DNA of 64,000 nt from Paulinella micropora (Eukaryota; Cercozoa; Imbricatea; Euglyphida; Paulinellidae). How positions within the stretch are numbered: the first letter of the stretch is position 1; every line of letters starts with the position of its first letter. The stretch covers positions 154,001 through 218,000 of the forward strand of contig WBZZ01001831.1 in assembly GCA_019918135.1 (NCBI GenBank), read 5' to 3'. Under the pieces are notes generated by a model. That model was not told the DNA's origin. It did no database searches and saw only the letters and a list, made by a program, of their open reading frames with translations. The position numbers and the translations under genes are program-made. Of this stretch, positions 53,102 through 63,532 are shown piece by piece.

Positions 53102-53837
53102 GTTTGTTTGTCGGGTTTAGATTGCAAGCTAGAAGAAACAAAATTACTGCAGGTTTGATTGGTGGCGTTTGATACGTTCGAGTCTGAATTCGTGTGCTCA
53201 GTAATTACGCCCGCCCTTGCAGCCGCGACAGGCGTAACCACCGAGCACAAACAAAATGTCAGCGGATCTCAGCCGATTGCTGGTAATATGGTAGAGCCAT
53301 TAGCATGTGTACACGTGCCATCCCCTAACTCGTATTATTTCTTGTTTCCTCTGCCAATTTTCTGACCTTGAGCACGGTGGCCGAGCCATGGCACGGACGT
53401 CGGTAGTGAGGATATGCGGAAATATCTGCGGAAATATGAAAAGTGGAAAGCAACGATTTTTTTGGAACGCGCAAACAAGGGACGAGGGGAAGGGGGGAGG
53501 AATAAGCAGAGGACAAAGGTGAGAGGGGCGACGAAGGTGAGAGGGGCGACGAAGGTGAGAGGGGCGACGAGAGTGAGAGGGAGGGCTACAACAGGTCTTC
53601 CTCACGGCGGCCCAGCCGAGCGTCTGTGTGTGATTTTCTTGTTGCGCAAGTAGATTTTGGCGCCAAATTGGCGCTTACGGCTGTTTCCCCGGGAAAGCTA
53701 AGACGTACTGCCCGGCTGGACCGTATCACGCACCCTACCTCCGAACGGCACAATTTCGCGTCAAATTTAGCTGGGGCCGTTCCGGAGGCTAGCAGAGAAA
53801 TCAGATGTTTTCCCGCGGGCCTTTTACTCACACGAAA
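53102..53837. other. Unique DNA followed by E, G and H modules
   Basis: 53102-53330 is unique; plus-strand 53159-53320 is open (FDTFESEFVCSVITPALAAA) without an ATG start and might be a gene fragment. From 53360 a short module E core (GAGCACGGTGGCCGAGCCAT) passes into right-arm sequence, minisatellite G (53515-53580) and module H (53590-53837, with TTTTGGCGCCAAATTGGCGC at 53656). Confidence 0.45.
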
Positions 53838-54026
53838 ATGTTTTTTGGCCCTCTCACCTTCCTTAGAGGAAGGGAGGTGCAGAGCAAAGGGGAGCGGGGC
53901 GACAAAGGTGAGAGGGGCGACAAAGGTGGGAGGGGCGACGAGAGTGAGAGGGAGGGGAAGAGCGCAGAAGACCGTCGAGCTTTAATTCAGCGTATTCTTT
54001 TTCGCACTCTCTTGGCGCGCGAGTAG
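53838..54026 (+). CDS. Collagen-like short ORF, right flank
   Basis: ATG 53838 with the conserved lead MFFGPLTFLRGREVQSKG, three to four repeats GERGDKGERGDKGGRGDE, then runs into module B sequence and stops at 54026 (62 residues). Probably a relic of the family at 14841. Confidence 0.25.
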   Translation: MFFGPLTFLRGREVQSKGERGDKGERGDKGGRGDESEREGKSAEDRRALIQRILFRTLLARE

Positions 54027-54189
54027 AGCACAGACGGTGCCGGCCAGGATTCTAACATAGGCTACCGCAGCGACATAACGTGGGCCGAATGCTGCGGCAG
54101 CCTGAGGATGCCGTTGCAAGTGTCAAGTGTAAGACTTTGTCGAGTTTTAATTCAGCGTGGACTTTTCTTGCACTTTCTTGGCGCCCTTT

Positions 54190-54969
54190 GTTCCCGCTGG
54201 CGATGACATCAGGTTAGTGTACCTGCGCTTGGAGTTGGGAGATAAGGTGGTGAGTCAGCATATTTCCGCAGAAAAGCTAGCCAAGCCCGAGTCGGCGATC
54301 CTGCGCGATTTCCTCAAGGGCTACCCATTCCCGTCCGAGCGTGCGGCGCTGGTCGTGGTAGTCAGCTCCACGCTAGTGGACCTAAAGGAGGACCCGCAAA
54401 ACTTGCACGCGGCCATGGGCGTGCTGACGTTGGGGAAGGAGCCGCCACCAGCTGCCAGCCCAGCGGTGACAAGCAGCCCTCTCGTAACAGGCGGTCCGAC
54501 GCCGCCGGTGGTGCTGCGTTGTGCCGCCTGCGGTCGCGCCGAAACCACGAAGTTGCACGCTTGTGACTCGTGCCACGCCAGGCTCTATTGCAACCGGCAC
54601 TGCCAAAGCACGCACTGGCGCACGGGGCACCGGCAAGAGTGCCAGAGCCCCGCGCTCAGGCTGGCCGTGCGGCTAGGCACGCCGCAGAATTATTGGCGGC
54701 AGCGCCGACAGTCGCCACCAGCACCAGCAAACGACCTCACGGTCATGCGCCTCGCTCTGCAGCGCTGCGTGTTGGAGCTGGCGTGCGATCCGACGTTTTT
54801 GGACGAGGACGCGCTCAACGACTGGCTGGCGGCGCGCCGGGTCTGGCTCAACCGCGGGGCGGACGACGCAGTGCAGGCGCCGGAGGCCGAGGTGCGCGCT
54901 TGGGTGCCCTGGTCGTTGCAGCCCTTTCTGCATATGAGCCAATATTTGCACGATCAGCGCACGGACTGA
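54190..54969 (+). CDS. MYND zinc-finger protein, 5' end replaced by module B
   Basis: The frame is open from 54157, but up to about 54189 it is module B (ends CTTGGCGCCC), so the true start of the gene seems lost; the first in-frame ATG is 54415. The N-terminal part (IRLVYLRLELGDKVVSQHIS) is an unknown folded region. Residues 122-162 of the open frame are a full MYND finger: CAACGRAETTKLHACDSCHA, RLYCNRHCQSTHWRTGHRQE and C, i.e. C-x2-C, C-x2-C, C-x3-C, H-x3-C. MYND domains bind proline-rich peptides and occur in transcriptional repressors and SMYD methyltransferases. The C-terminal part is helical and W-rich (NDWLAARRVWLN, RAWVPWSLQPFLHMSQYL). A hairpin follows the stop. Confidence 0.75.
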   Translation, partial: VPAGDDIRLVYLRLELGDKVVSQHISAEKLAKPESAILRDFLKGYPFPSERAALVVVVSSTLVDLKEDPQNLHAAMGVLTLGKEPPPAASPAVTSSPLVTGGPTPPVVLRCAACGRAETTKLHACDSCHARLYCNRHCQSTHWRTGHRQECQSPALRLAVRLGTPQNYWRQRRQSPPAPANDLTVMRLALQRCVLELACDPTFLDEDALNDWLAARRVWLNRGADDAVQAPEAEVRAWVPWSLQPFLHMSQYLHDQRTD

Positions 54970-54977
54970 ATTAAACA

Positions 54978-54993
54978 GAAACTGACCAGTTTC
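54978..54993 (+). terminator. Hairpin after the MYND gene
   Basis: GAAACTGACCAGTTTC has a perfect 6-bp stem and starts nine bases after the stop codon. It matches the pattern of stop-adjacent hairpins in this window. Confidence 0.45.
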
Positions 54994-55260
54994 CTTTTGC
55001 GCGGAGGATCTCGAAACAAATATAGAATTAAAAAACCGGTGCCCAAAAAAAATCCTGGATCCATTGTGTTTAATAAACTTTTCGTCAAGGCCTAGCCGCA
55101 TCTTTCCTTTATGGTTTCATTTTTCAACCTGTTAAACCCATCGTCTCCTAGGCCTCTGTTGTGCAGACACAGCCTGAGAGAGAAAAGAGGCAGGGAAAAG
55201 ACAAGAAAGTACCAAAAAAAGTAATTTAAAAAGTCTCCACAAGGGACAAGGGAAGGAAAG
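54994..55260. other. Unique AT-rich intergenic DNA
   Basis: No gene seen. Contains TTTAATAAACTTTT near 55070 (possible polyadenylation signal) and CAACCTGTTAAACCC. Confidence 0.4.
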
Positions 55261-56040
55261 GGGCTTAGTGGATGCGTTTCATGTATTTCTTTTTAATTAT
55301 TTCTTTTTTGTACGTTCTTGCCTCTTCCCTCTGCAAGATCTGCGGAAATATCTGCGGGAATATGAAAAGTGGAAAAGAAATTTTTTTTGGAACGCGTTTG
55401 CATGCGCAAACAAGGGACGAAGGGAGGGGAAGGACACATTGACCACCGCCCATCCATTCGCCGCAGGGTCAGTGTCGTGCTGGAGCACGGTGCTCTGCTC
55501 CTAGTTTTCAGTGCCCAAGTGTAATGCCTTGTCGAGCTTTAATTCAGCGTCAATTCTCTCCATCTCCTAATTCTCAGTGTCAAGTGTAAGACTTTGTCGA
55601 GTTTTAATCCAGCGTGGACTTTTCTTGCACTTTCCTGGCGCCCCACCCTGAGCCCGGGGGAGCTCAAAGAGCAGGGGGCAAAACTGACAAAAAACTAAGA
55701 TATCACTGAGCCCGAGCCGGGGCGCCCCCCCTCTCCCTCTATTCAGAAATCCTTTTTGCCACCCTCCCCTCTCCCCTGAGCCCAGGGGGCTCAAGGAGCA
55801 GGGGAGGGGAGGGGGGAGGGTGAATGGCGCAGAAGCTACAAACAAAATAAATACATGCAACGCCTCCACTAATCCCCCCCCCCCGGCCCCTTCCTCCCTC
55901 TCCCGCTCCCGCGCCCGATTCTCAGACAGTGAGGGGGGGCGGGGGGGGAAGCACATCCCGCCCCCTTCTTCCCTCCTTCCTCTTCCTCCCTCCCCTCCCC
56001 TTCTTTTCCCCCGTCTGTTCCTTTTGTTGTCTGGCAAAAA

Positions 56041-56240
56041 AAATTATTTTCCTCTTTTCATATTTTTCTGACCTTGCGTACGGTGGCTGAGCCATGGCAC
56101 GGACAGGACGCTGTCGGGGGTAGTGAGGCCCTTGTCCTGGCACATTGACCACCGCCCATCCATCCGCCGCAGGGTCGTGCTGGAGCACGGTACGCAAGAT
56201 CTGCGGAAATAGGAAAAATATGAGAAGTGGAATTTTTTTT
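56041..56240. repeat. Module E, complete copy, right flank
   Basis: Left arm TTTTCCTCTTTTCATATTTT with CTGACCTTGCGTACGGTGGC; right arm GTACGCAAGATCTGCGGAAA with AGGAAAAATATGAGAAGTGG. Both arms carry the same change GCGCAC to GCGTAC/GTACGC, so the inverted arms match each other better than they match the family consensus. Confidence 0.65.
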
Positions 56241-56752
56241 TTTTTGGAACGCGTTTGCACGCGCAAACAAGGGACGAGAGGAGGGGGGGGGGGGGACAGG
56301 AAAGCACACCCCGCCCCTTCCTGTACACGTTCTCAGACGGGGGGCAAGACAGATCGTGCTTGATCTTCCCCCCCCCCCCCCCCGCCCCTTCCCCCTCCCT
56401 CTCTTAGTTCTCAGTGCCAAGACTAGAATTTTGTCAGTAATTTTTTTATTAATTTTTTCTTGTACATTCTTAGCGCGCCCCTACCCTCCCTTTCCCTCTC
56501 CCACTCCCGATTCTCAGACGGGGGCTCAAAGAGCAGGGGGGCAGAATTGCAACAAAACTAAGAAGATTCCACTGAGCCCATGGCGGGGGGCACCCCCCCC
56601 CTGACAGTGTATCCTCAAATCCTTTCTGTTACCCTTCCCTCTTCCCTCCCCTGAGCCCAGGGGGCTCAAGGAGCAGGGGGGGGGGAGGGGGAGGGGAAGG
56701 GCGCAGAAGCTGCAAAAAAAATAAATACATACAACGCCTCCACTAACCCCCT

Positions 56753-56945
56753 CCCCTCTTTTCATATTTTTCTGACCTTGCGCACGGTGGCCGAGCTATG
56801 GCACGGACAGGACGCCGTCGGGGTAGTGAGGCCCTTGTCCTGGCACATTGACCACCGCCCATCCATCCTCCGCAGGGTCGTGCTGGAGCACGGTGCGCAA
56901 GATCTGCGGAAACAGGAAAAATATGAAAAGTGGAAAAAAAAATTC
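56753..56945. repeat. Module E, complete copy, right flank
   Basis: Left arm CCTCTTTTCATATTTTTCTG; right arm GTGCGCAAGATCTGCGGAAA with AAAATATGAAAAGTGG; core GCACATTGACCACCGCCCAT and GTCGTGCTGGAGCACGG. Confidence 0.65.
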
Positions 56946-58650
56946 GGAATGCGTTTGCACACGCAAACAAGGGACGAGGGGAGGGAGAGAAATAGCAGGG
57001 GACAAGGGGAAGAGGAGGGAATGGGGGGGGGGGGGAAGGAGTATTTTCCCTCCATGCCCTTTGTCTTCTCCTTTCCTCTTCCTCCCCCCCTTCTCCCACC
57101 CCCCCCCCCCCCCCGCCTGTTTCGTCTGTTGTCGGACCAAAAAGATTTTTTTTTCTTCTTTTCATCCGCCACAGGGTCGTACTGGAAGCACAGTGCTTCG
57201 CTCCTAGTTTTCAATACCCCAAGTGTAAGACCGTCGAGCTTTAATTCAGCGTATTCCTTTTCGCACTCTTGGCGCGCGAGCAGAGCACAGACGGTGCCTG
57301 CTAGGGTTCTAACATAGGCTACCACAGCGACATGACGTGGGCCGGGTGCTGCGGCAGCCTGAGGGTGCCGTTGCAAGTGTCAAGTGTGATGCTTTGTCGA
57401 GTTTTAATTCAGCGTGGACCTTTCTTGTACACCGGCGAAGCGCGCCCCTCTACTCCATCCCCCCCCCCCTGAGCCCGGGGGGCTCAAAGAGTAGGGGACA
57501 AAACTGACAAAAAAACTAAGATACCACTGACCCCGCGCCGGGGCGCCCCCCCCCCCCCTCCTCTGTATCCAGAAATCCTTTCTGCCATCCTCCCCTGAGC
57601 CCAGGGGGCTCAAGGAGCAGGGGGAGGGGAAGGGCGCAGAAGCTAAAAAAGAAATAAATACGTAAAACGCCTCCACTAGGCCCCCACTCTCTTCCCTCGC
57701 CCGCTCCCCGTTCTCTCCTAGTTCTCAGCGCCAAGATTAAAAACTGTCTGGGGTTTTCTTATTATCTTTTTCTTGTACGTTCTTAGCGCGTCCCTGCCCC
57801 TCCTCTCCCGCTCCCGCTCCCGATTCTCAGACAGTGAGGGGGGGCGGGGGGGAAGCACATCCCGCCTCCTTCTTCCCCCCTTCCTCTTCCTCCCTCCCTC
57901 CCCCTCGTCTGTTCCCTTTGTTGTCGGGCAAAAAAAATTCTTTTCCTCTTTTCATATTTTCCTGACCCTGCGCACGGTGGCTGAGCCATGGCACGGACAG
58001 GACGCCGTCTGGGTAGTGAGGCTTTTGTCTTTCTAGCACATTGACCACCGTCATCCATCCGCGCGCAGGGTCGTGCCGGAGCACGGTGCTCCGCTCCTAG
58101 TTTTCGGTGCCCCAAGTGTAAGACCGTCGAGCTTTGATTCAACGTATTCTTTTTCGCACTCTCTTGGCGCGCGAGCAGAGCACAGACGATGCCTGCTAAG
58201 GTTCTAGCATAGGCTACCGCAGCAACATGACGTGGGCCAGATGCCGCGGCAGCCTGAGGGTGCCGTTGCAAGTGTCAAGTGTAATGCCTTGTCGAGTTTT
58301 AATTCAGCGTGATTTTTCTTGCACTTTCTCGCCCCCTGCCTCTTCCTCTCTCCCCTGAGCCCAAGAAACTCAAGGGGAAAGGGTGAATGGCGCAGAAGCT
58401 ACAAACAAAATAAATACATGTCAAGATTACAACTCTGTCACGGATTTTTTTTTTTTTTTTTTGTACATTTCTTGGCGCGCCCCCTTCTTTAGCGCGCCCC
58501 TGCCCTCCCTTTCCCGCTTCCGCTCCCGATTCTCAGACAGTGAGGGGGGGCGGGGGGAGGCACATCCCGCCCCCTTCTTCCCCCCTTTCTCTTCTTCCCT
58601 CCCCCCCGCCCCCCCTTCTTCCTTCCCGTCTGTTCCCTTTGTTGTCGGGC

Positions 58651-58858
58651 AAATTTTTTTTCCTCTTTTCATATTTTTCTGACCTTGCGCACAGTGGCCG
58701 AGCCATGTCACGGACAGGACGCCGTCGGGGTGTTGAGGCTCTTGTCCCCCTAGCACATTGACCACCGCCCATCCATCCGCCGCAGGGTCGTGCTCGAGCA
58801 CGGTGCGCAAGATCTGCGAAATAGGAAAATATGAAAAGTGGAAAATAAAATTTTCTTT
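58651..58858. repeat. Module E, complete copy, right flank
   Basis: Left arm TTTCCTCTTTTCATATTTTT; right arm GTGCGCAAGATCTGCGAAAT with AAAATATGAAAAGTGG, followed by the hairpin GTTTGCACGCGCAAAC. Confidence 0.65.
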
Positions 58859-60782
58859 GGAACGCGTTTGCACGCGCAAACAAGGGACGAGGGGAGGGGG
58901 GGGATAGCAGGGGGACAAGGGGAACAGAGGGACGAGAGGGAGGACGGGGAGGGAGAGCACACCCCGCCCCTCCCTGTACACGTTCTCAGTGCGAAGATGA
59001 AATTTTTTTCTTTCAGTAATTTTTTTTATTAATTTTTTCTTGTACATTCTTAGCGCGCCCCTACCCTCCCCTTTCCCTCTCCAGCTCCCGATCCTCAGAC
59101 GAGGGACTAGACAATTCGTGCTCTACCCCCCTTCCCCTGCCTCTTCTTTTTTCCCCTCTACTCCCTTCTACCCCCCTGAGCCCGGGGGCTCAAAGAGCAG
59201 GGGGCAGAATTGCAACAAAGCTAAGAAGATTCCACTGAGCCCATGGCGGGGGGCACTCCCCTGTATCCTCAAATCCTTTCTGCCACTGTTCCCTCTTCCC
59301 TCCCCTGAGCCCAGGGGGCTCAAGGAGCAGGGGGGGGGGGAGGGGGAGGGGAAGGGCGCAGAAGCTGCAAAAGAAATAAATACATGCAACGCCTCCGCTA
59401 ACCCCCTCCCCTCCTTTCATATTTTTCTGACCTTGCGCACGGTGGCCGAGCTATGGCACAGGCAGGAAGCCGTCGGGTAAGTGAGGGGCTCTTGTCCTCC
59501 TGGCACATTGACCACCGCCCATCCATTCGCCGCAGGTCGTGCTGGAGCACGGTGCTCTGCTCCTAGTGTTCAGTGCCCACATGTACGACCGTCGAGCTTT
59601 AATTCAGCGTATTCTTTTTCGCACTCTCCTGGCGCGCGACCAGAGCACAGACGGTGCCGGCCGGGGTTCTAATATAGGCTACCGCAGAAATATGACGTGG
59701 GCCGGGTGCTGCGGCAGCCTGAGGGTGCCGTTGCAAATGTCAAGTGCAATGCCTTGTCGAGCTTTAATTCAACGTCAATTCTCTCCATCTCCTAATTCTC
59801 AGTGCCAATATTAAACTTTGTCAGGGATTTCTTTTTAATTTCTTGTGTACGTTCTTAGCGCGCCCCTGCCTCTTGCCTCTGCAAGATCTGCGGAAATATC
59901 TGCGGGAATATGAAAAGTGGAAAAGAGAATTTTTTTTGGAACGCGTTTGCACGCGCAAACAAGGGACGAGGGGAGGGGGGGGGGTAATATAGCAGGGGAC
60001 AAGGGGAACAGAGGGACGAGGGGGGGGGCGGAGGGACACATCCCGCCCCTTTCTTTCCCCCTTCCTCTTTCCCCCCAGTCTGTTTTCTTTGTTGTCAGAC
60101 CAAAAGAAAATTTGTCCTCTTTTCATGTTATTCTAACCTTGCGCACGATAATGGCCAAGCCATGGCACGGACAGGACGCAGTCGGGGTAAGTGAGGTTCT
60201 TGTCTTCCTAGCACATTGACCACCACCCATCCATCCATTCCCCGCAGGGTCGTGCTGGAGCACGGTGCCTTGAGTGTAAGACCGTCGAGCTTTGATTCAG
60301 CGTAAATTACATTTTCTTGGCGCGCCCCTGCTCCTCCTTCCCTGCCTCTCCCCTCTGCAAGGATATGCGGAAATATCTGCGGGAATATGAAAAGTGGAAA
60401 GCAACAATTCTTTTTGGAACGCGTTTGCACGCGCTCTGAGGAGGGACGAGGGGAGGGGGGGAGGAATAAGCAGAGGACAAAGGTGAGAGGGGCGACGAGA
60501 GTGAGAGGGAGGGCTACAACAGGTCTTCCTCACGGCGGCGTTGCCGAGCGTCTGTGTGGGATTTTCTTCTTGCGCAAGTAGATTTTGGCGCCAAATTGGC
60601 GCTTACGGCTGTTCCCCCGGGAAAGCTAAGACGTACTGCCCGGCTGGACCCTGGCGGGCGCACCCTACCTCCGGACGGCACAATTTGGCGCCAAATTTAG
60701 CAGGGGCCGTTCCGGAGGCTAGCAGAGAAATCGGACGTTTTCCCGCGGTGGAGAAACCCGCGGGCCTTTTACTCACACGAAA

Positions 60783-61178
60783 ATGTTTTTCGGCCCTCTC
60801 ACCTTCCCTAGAGGCAGGGAGGTGCAGAGCAAAGGGGAGCGGGGCGACAAAGGTGAGAGGGACGACAAAGGTGAGAGGGGCGACGAAGGTGAGAGGGGCG
60901 ACGAAAGTGAGAGGGGCGACGAAGGTGAGAGGGGCGACGAAGGTGAGAGGGGCGACGAGAGTGAGAGGGGCGACGAGAGTGAGAGGGAGGGCTACAACAG
61001 GTCTTCCTCACGGCGGCCCAGCCGAGCGTCTGTGTGGGATTTTCTTTTTGCGCAAGTAGATTTTGGCGTCAAATTGGCGCTTACGGCTGTTTCCCCGGGA
61101 AAGCTAAGACGTACTGCCCGGCTGGACCCTGGCGGGCGCACCCTACCTCCGGACGGCACAATTTGGCGCCAAATTTAG
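60783..61178 (+). CDS. Collagen-like short-repeat ORF, right flank
   Basis: ATG 60783, lead MFFGPLTFPRGREVQSKG, then about nine repeats (GERGDKGERDDKGERGDE, GERGDESERGDEGERGDE and on) and a module H tail (SVWDFLFAQVDFGVKLALTA) to 61178: 131 residues. This is the longest uninterrupted Gly-X-Y-like run in the window and lies outside the array, in single copy. Palindromes ATTTGGCGCCAAAT and TTTTCCCGCGG lie 40-100 bp upstream. Confidence 0.4.
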   Translation: MFFGPLTFPRGREVQSKGERGDKGERDDKGERGDEGERGDESERGDEGERGDEGERGDESERGDESEREGYNRSSSRRPSRASVWDFLFAQVDFGVKLALTAVSPGKLRRTARLDPGGRTLPPDGTIWRQI

Positions 61179-61684
61179 CAGGGGCCGTTCCGGAGGCTCA
61201 AGGAGCAGGGGGGAGGGGGAGGGGAAGGGCGCAGAAGCTGCAAAAGAAATAAATACATGCAACGCCTCCACAGGTCTGCCTCCCCTCTGTTCATATCTTT
61301 CTGACCCTGCGCACAGTGGCCGAGCTATGGCACGGACAGGACGCCGTCGGGGCCGGCCGGGGCTCTTGTCCTCCTAGCACATTGACCACGGGGGCAGTAC
61401 CATTCGCGCAGGGTCGTGCTGGAGCACGGTCCTCCGCTCCTAGTTTTCAGTGCTCAAGTGTAGGACCGTCGAGTGGGCCGGATGCTGCGGCAGCCTGAGG
61501 GTGCCGTTGCAAGTGTCAAGTGTAAGGCTTTGTCGAGTTTTAATTCAGCGTGGATTTTTCTTGCACTTTCTTGGCGCCCTACTCCCCCTGCCCCTTCCCT
61601 GCCCTTCTTTCTCTCTCTCTTGGTTCTCAGTGCCAAGATTAAAACCTTGTCAGGGATTTTCTTTTGCGTGATTTTTCTTGTACA

Positions 61685-62038
61685 CCGTCTGTTCCATTCG
61701 CAACCCAGTGGAGGACGGCGTCCAGAACCGGCGTCGAATTATTACAAGATAAGCTCCAGGCCAAGCCGACAACCAACGACGCGTACGACCCGCCGCTGGC
61801 TCAGCTAAAGAAAGCAATAGCTTTGGTGGCAAATCTGCGTTTTCCCCCTGAAATAGCCAAAAGCAAGGGGGCTCGGGCGCTACACGACTACTCCACACCG
61901 GCGATAATCGGCATGACTGCTGCGACCGAGCAATATGTAGAGCTTTTGCAAAAGGTGGTCGCATGCACGCAATGTGGTAAGAACAAGTCTCGAACGGCGC
62001 GGACAAGATTGAGTTGTTGTTGTCCAGTATCAGAATAA
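61685..62038 (+). CDS. Unknown protein, 5' end replaced by module A
   Basis: A frame open from module A (ends about 61684) encodes TASRTGVELLQDKLQAKPTT, LAQLKKAIALVANLRFPPEI, AKSKGARALHDYSTPAIIGM and ends with a Cys-rich tail VACTQCGKNKSRTARTRLSC, then CCPVSE and a stop at 62036-62038. The first in-frame ATG is near 61912. The part before the Cys-rich tail is helical and protein-like; family not recognised. As with the MYND gene, the start region has been replaced by a repeat module, so it is probably a truncated gene. The next gene starts 60 bp downstream. Confidence 0.45.
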   Translation, partial: PSVPFATQWRTASRTGVELLQDKLQAKPTTNDAYDPPLAQLKKAIALVANLRFPPEIAKSKGARALHDYSTPAIIGMTAATEQYVELLQKVVACTQCGKNKSRTARTRLSCCCPVSE

Positions 62039-62097
62039 ATTAAAATTTGGTACAGGAATCGGCTTCTGTTATAAAAAAGAGAAGAAAAAAAAAGAAA

Positions 62098-63492
62098 ATG
62101 AGCTCCGAGAAAAGACGCAACACACAACTAGAGGGCAACACTGCAAGCACACGCTCATCACAGACCAAGAAAAGAGCCGGTACTACTCCCCTCCGTGGTG
62201 TGCTACGCCCCGCCGCGGCTTTATGCGCGCTCCATCACCGGTTTGGCGGCGTGAAAGAATGCTTAGAGTACTTAAGACCGCTAGCTAAGCCGGCCCGGAG
62301 GCCTGGAAATATCATGTTGGAGGCGCTGGACGACATATTGACAAAAAAAAATCGTCTGAGCTTGAGCCACGAACAGATTGTGTACTCACGGTGCAGGACA
62401 GCAAACAGCAGGCACAACTGTCTGATACAGAGCCGGACTTGTACGTGGCTCAATGATGATGTCTTCCTCGCCTACCCAAAGGGCGCTAAAGTAGTCAGTG
62501 ACCAGTGGCACGTCTTTAAAAGATTCGAAGACGAAGAGTCCCTGTTGGACGCGGCAGTACAAGCATATTTGCACACAATCACAGAATTGGTGCCTGAGGT
62601 AGAACGCGTGTGGGTGGTCGACGACCCTGACCTAGAATCCGACTACTGGTTCTGCATGCCCTACGCCGGCAAACGCCCAAGCGAACACGCCAAGTTCCAG
62701 TCGCCGCTCGAGGCAACTGACGCCATTTGGGACAATTGGCTCAGGGACGTGAACAGTTTTTTGCGTGAGTTAGCGGAGGCCCGCATTCTGTACTGGGACA
62801 TGGCGGAGTGGAACCTGCTTCTGGACGACAAAGATCGGTTCCGACCCATCGACTTTGAACACCAACGCCTGGCGATGCTGAGGTTTGAGCCGCAGCCCTC
62901 AGCAGACTTTAACAAAAACTGTCCCTACCTACAACACACACACAAAAGCCTGCAAAAGAAACCCGTGCGGGTCACTGACCTGCTTGATTTCTGTAACCGC
63001 GTGTGTGGCTGGGTCGTGTACAGTTGTTCCTGGATTAGGGTGCAGGAAAAGCAAAAGTCTAGGAGCGTACTTTTGACCGCGCTCCCGCACGCCCGACTGA
63101 AAAAAGGCCTGCTAGGCTCTGGGACGCGCGATTCTAGTTGGTTGTTGGCGTGTGCGCTGTGGTGGGCGGACCTAGAGAGCACCAAGGCGGGCCCACTCCG
63201 CTCGCTGTGGGTGTACTTGGAACAAGCCAAGGCTCGGTGGTCACAAACCCTAAGCTTTTGGCACCCATTAGGAAGTTCTACCAAGGAAATCAAGTGGAAG
63301 AAGTCCCAATTATTCGAAACCGAGCTTTTGGTAGACGACAAACAGGGCTGTTTTAAACTCCAAAAAATACGTTATGATTATTCTTTTAAGTCGAAGCCAG
63401 ACATGTTGCTGCGCTTTCTAAGCCTCGAGTTTTTGCAGCTGGTCTTGGCTACCAACTTTGACCAGCTAGGCCCCGCCGAGCAACCTGCCTAA
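62098..63492 (+). CDS. Protein-kinase-like protein, 464 aa
   Basis: From ATG 62098 (MSSEKRRNTQ; the open frame upstream has only a TTG start) the protein has a basic leader, then a divergent kinase fold: possible beta-3 Lys141 in WHVFKRFEDEESLLDA, hinge-like YWFCMPYAGKRP, catalytic loop YWDMAEWNLLL (D234, N239) in place of HRDxxxxN, and metal-binding DFE (D252) in RPIDFEHQR in place of DFG. The Gly loop is not clear. Catalytic Asp, Asn and metal Asp are present, so activity is possible. The C-terminal ~200 residues (VTDLLDFCNRVCGWVVYSCS, WYLACALWWADLE-like helices) are not a usual kinase C-lobe. Giant viruses carry many such divergent kinases. The upstream 60 bp are AT-rich; the 3' end has a hairpin and AATAAA. 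Confidence 0.7.
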   Translation: MSSEKRRNTQLEGNTASTRSSQTKKRAGTTPLRGVLRPAAALCALHHRFGGVKECLEYLRPLAKPARRPGNIMLEALDDILTKKNRLSLSHEQIVYSRCRTANSRHNCLIQSRTCTWLNDDVFLAYPKGAKVVSDQWHVFKRFEDEESLLDAAVQAYLHTITELVPEVERVWVVDDPDLESDYWFCMPYAGKRPSEHAKFQSPLEATDAIWDNWLRDVNSFLRELAEARILYWDMAEWNLLLDDKDRFRPIDFEHQRLAMLRFEPQPSADFNKNCPYLQHTHKSLQKKPVRVTDLLDFCNRVCGWVVYSCSWIRVQEKQKSRSVLLTALPHARLKKGLLGSGTRDSSWLLACALWWADLESTKAGPLRSLWVYLEQAKARWSQTLSFWHPLGSSTKEIKWKKSQLFETELLVDDKQGCFKLQKIRYDYSFKSKPDMLLRFLSLEFLQLVLATNFDQLGPAEQPA

Positions 63493-63507
63493 AGTTTATC
63501 CGGCGCC

Positions 63508-63532
63508 AAGAAAGTGCAATTTCTTTAATAAA
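63508..63532 (+). terminator. Hairpin and AATAAA after the kinase-like gene
   Basis: AAGAAAGTGCAATTTCTT (63508-63525) has a 6-bp stem and is followed by AATAAA (63527-63532). The left part, GGCGCCAAGAAAGTGCAA, is an inverted end of module B, so a repeat-derived sequence may serve as the transcript end. Confidence 0.45.

Larger units (their letters stand above)
55261..61684. repeat. Right repeat mosaic, no intact gene
   Basis: 6.4 kb made of the same modules as the left flank and the units: inverted C (55262), E cores near 56090, 56800, 57990, 58700, 59450, 60160 and 61320; I at 57285, 58170 and 59640; D at 55640, 55780, 56655, 57470, 57595, 59180 and 59305; C at 55830, 56700, 57635, 58385, 59355 and 61228; G/H at 60480-61200; A and B throughout. 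Long C and G runs are common. Apart from the collagen-like ORF at 60783 I see no gene. Confidence 0.7.
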
